This document shows, piece after piece, positions 34,199-35,615 of a DNA stretch of 35,615 nucleotides; position 1 is the first letter of the stretch; the number at the start of each line of letters is the position of its first letter. The notes beneath the pieces are model-generated. The model was not told the DNA's origin. It searched no databases and worked only from the letters and a program-made list of their open reading frames with translations. The translations under genes were made by a program, and so were the position numbers. The stretch comes from an uncultured Oleiphilus sp. (GTDB lineage: Bacteria > Pseudomonadota > Gammaproteobacteria > Pseudomonadales > Oleiphilaceae). The stretch is from positions 1 through 35,615 of the forward strand of contig CAJWBE010000037.1 in NCBI GenBank assembly GCA_913020045.1. Reading direction: 5' to 3'.

Positions 34199-34698
34199 GC
34201 ACAAAGAACGGACAATCAATGTTGGTCTGGCTGGTCTTGAGTGCCGTCATTGTTGTTGCAGACTTGGTGACGAAGTATTACGCGACGAACCTTCTCAATT
34301 ATGCGATGCCAGTCGAGGTGATTCCTGCGTTTTTTAATTTTACCTTGCTTCATAATACCGGCGCGGCCTTTAGCTTTTTAGCTACCCAGTCTGGTTGGCA
34401 GCGATGGTTCTTTGTGTCACTAGCTGTGATTGTGAGTTTGGCCCTAGTGCGCTGGTTGCAAACGTTGAATGGCGATCGCTGGATGGCCATTTCGATAGCG
34501 CTGGTATTGGGCGGGGCAATAGGGAACTTGTATGATCGAATCACGCTTGGATATGTGGTTGATTTCTTACATTTTTACTGGGGGGATTACCACTTTCCTG
34601 CGTTTAATATCGCTGATACCGCTATTTCGATCGGTGCTGCCATGATGATATTGGATCTTTTCCGAAAAGAAGACACAACCGCTGAGCCGAAAGCGTAG
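34195..34698 (+). CDS. lspA: lipoprotein signal peptidase (signal peptidase II)
   Basis: LspA cleaves prolipoprotein signal peptides after lipid attachment, in the inner membrane; the lipoprotein at 12199 would be a client. The 167-residue protein has four membrane segments and the catalytic aspartates Asp123 ([11 protein letters not shown]) and Asp141 ([11 protein letters not shown]). The conserved VTKYYA and [10 protein letters not shown] motifs are present. The GTG start overlaps the ileS stop, indicating coupled translation. Confidence 0.96.
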   Translation: MSTKNGQSMLVWLVLSAVIVVADLVTKYYATNLLNYAMPVEVIPAFFNFTLLHNTGAAFSFLATQSGWQRWFFVSLAVIVSLALVRWLQTLNGDRWMAISIALVLGGAIGNLYDRITLGYVVDFLHFYWGDYHFPAFNIADTAISIGAAMMILDLFRKEDTTAEPKA

Positions 34699-34774
34699 CG
34701 ATTTACTTTACATGATCGCTGAGCCATTGGCTGTTTAGCAGTTAAGTTTATATACATACAGAGTAGAATTTATT

Positions 34775-35212
34775 TTGTCACAAGACATCGCTGAGAATAC
34801 CCGTATTGCACTCCATTTCGAACTGCGTATGGAAGATGGTTCGGTGGTTGATTCCACCTTTGAAAAACAACCCGCAGAGTTTGAGTTTGGTGATGGGCAG
34901 TTGCCGAGCGGTTTCGAATCGTACCTAGTAGGGATGAAAGCTGGAGAGTCTGCCGAGTATTCCGTTTTGCCTGAAAAGGCCTTTGGTATGCCAAACCCGA
35001 ATAACATTCAAACATTTAAACGCGCTGATTTTGCCGATGATATGGAACTGGCTGAAGGCTTGGTGATTTCGTTTGCTGATGCCAGTCAGTCTGAGTTACC
35101 GGGGGTTGTGAGTTCGTTTGATGAGCAAGATGTTGTGGTGGATTTTAACCACCCTTTGGCAGGCCAAACATTAGCGTTCAAAGTCGAAATCATTAGCGTC
35201 GCGGCGTTATAG
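34775..35212 (+). CDS. fkpB: FKBP-type peptidyl-prolyl isomerase (SlpA-like)
   Basis: FkpB catalyses cis-trans isomerisation of prolyl bonds and acts as a chaperone in the cytosol. The 145-residue protein has the FKBP start (RIALHFELRMEDGSVVDSTF), GDGQLPSGFESYLVGMKAGE, an inserted-flap region in the middle (QTFKRADFADD...) and the closing DFNHPLAGQTLAFKVEI motif. The start seems to be a TTG, as no ATG precedes the first conserved strand; GAGTAGAA upstream is a weak ribosome site. It is between lspA and ispH as usual. Confidence 0.93.
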   Translation: MSQDIAENTRIALHFELRMEDGSVVDSTFEKQPAEFEFGDGQLPSGFESYLVGMKAGESAEYSVLPEKAFGMPNPNNIQTFKRADFADDMELAEGLVISFADASQSELPGVVSSFDEQDVVVDFNHPLAGQTLAFKVEIISVAAL

Positions 35213-35229
35213 GGTAAGAGGGTAGTTTT

Positions 35230-35615
35230 ATGCAGGTCAATTTAGCAAACCCTCGGGGTTTTTGTGCCGGCGTGGATCGTGCGATAGAAATCGTAAATCG
35301 TGCGCTTGAAGTGTTCGGTGCACCGGTCTATGTTCGTCATGAGGTGGTTCATAACCGCTTTGTTGTTGACGATCTTAAGAATCGAGGGGCTATTTTTGTT
35401 GACGAATTGCACGAAGTCCCGGACGACAGCTTAGTTATTTTTTCTGCTCATGGTGTTTCGAAAGCGGTTCAAGAAGAGGCGAGATCTAGAGGCTTAAATG
35501 TATTTGATGCAACGTGTCCGTTGGTGACGAAGGTGCATATGGAAGTTGCTAAATATAGTAAAGACGGCAGCGAATGTATCTTGATAGGGCATGAAGGCCA
35601 CCCAGAAGTAGAAGG
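35230..35615 (+). CDS. ispH: 4-hydroxy-3-methylbut-2-enyl diphosphate reductase, 5' part
   Basis: IspH is the last enzyme of the MEP pathway, a 4Fe-4S enzyme giving IPP and DMAPP, the substrates used by IspB. The window holds 128 complete codons before its end cuts the gene. Visible are [12 protein letters not shown] (Cys12, cluster ligand), HEVVHN, FSAHGVS and [11 protein letters not shown] (Cys96, second ligand), all at the same positions as in E. coli. The third ligand lies beyond the window. The start codon is 17 bases after fkpB, with GTAAGAGGGTAG as the ribosome site. Confidence 0.96.
   Translation, partial: MQVNLANPRGFCAGVDRAIEIVNRALEVFGAPVYVRHEVVHNRFVVDDLKNRGAIFVDELHEVPDDSLVIFSAHGVSKAVQEEARSRGLNVFDATCPLVTKVHMEVAKYSKDGSECILIGHEGHPEVE

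Overview
The window reads as chromosomal DNA of a gammaproteobacterium, probably marine and free-living. Three conserved gammaproteobacterial gene blocks are present: glyA-nrdR-ribD-ribE-ribB(A)-ribH-nusB-thiL-pgpA; ispB divergent from rplU-rpmA-obgE-proB; and rpsT with murJ, ribF-ileS-lspA-fkpB-ispH. A WS/DGAT-type acyltransferase, a haloalkane dehalogenase, an iron-type alcohol dehydrogenase and glycolate oxidase (glcDEF) fit a marine, lipid- or hydrocarbon-associated lifestyle. Genus cannot be read from the sequence.

Region 1 (1-4490) is accessory and rearranged. It holds a rhodanese-like periplasmic protein and a methyl-accepting chemotaxis protein, bracketed by inverted copies of a small AAAGGGCTYTGACCCC-type repeat. 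The 3' remnant of a peptide-type ABC ATPase ends exactly at one repeat copy. A complete serine recombinase follows, with TGATAG half-sites clustered over its promoter, then a short remnant-like ORF before glyA. Region 2 (4492-11787) is a one-directional housekeeping run: serine hydroxymethyltransferase, NrdR, riboflavin synthesis, NusB, thiamine phosphate kinase and PgpA. The RibA-like half of RibB has lost its zinc cysteines. Region 3 (11795-14418) carries a DUF6316-like small protein, a UPF0319/YccT-like lipoprotein and a WS/DGAT homologue with an altered HHxxxDG motif.

Region 4 (14574-19332) is ispB, rplU-rpmA, obgE, proB and rpsT, with a good promoter and two clear terminators. Region 5 (19468-24136) is a block of accessory genes where murJ would often be found next to rpsT: Fe-alcohol dehydrogenase, an exported helical protein, a haloalkane dehalogenase, a membrane-anchored retropepsin-like protein and a small conserved-looking protein. 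It also contains an orphan plus-strand terminator preceded by two hairpins, a candidate small RNA. Region 6 (24256-35615) is murJ translationally coupled to glcDEF, a small exported protein, then ribF-ileS-lspA-fkpB and a partial ispH cut by the window end.

No tRNA, rRNA, CRISPR array or complete insertion sequence was seen. The points most worth a second look are the repeat-bracketed chemotaxis module with its gene-fragment junctions, the recombinase operator/res-like region, the WS/DGAT missing its usual catalytic histidine, the candidate sRNA at 21464-21637, and glcDEF inserted between murJ and ribF.
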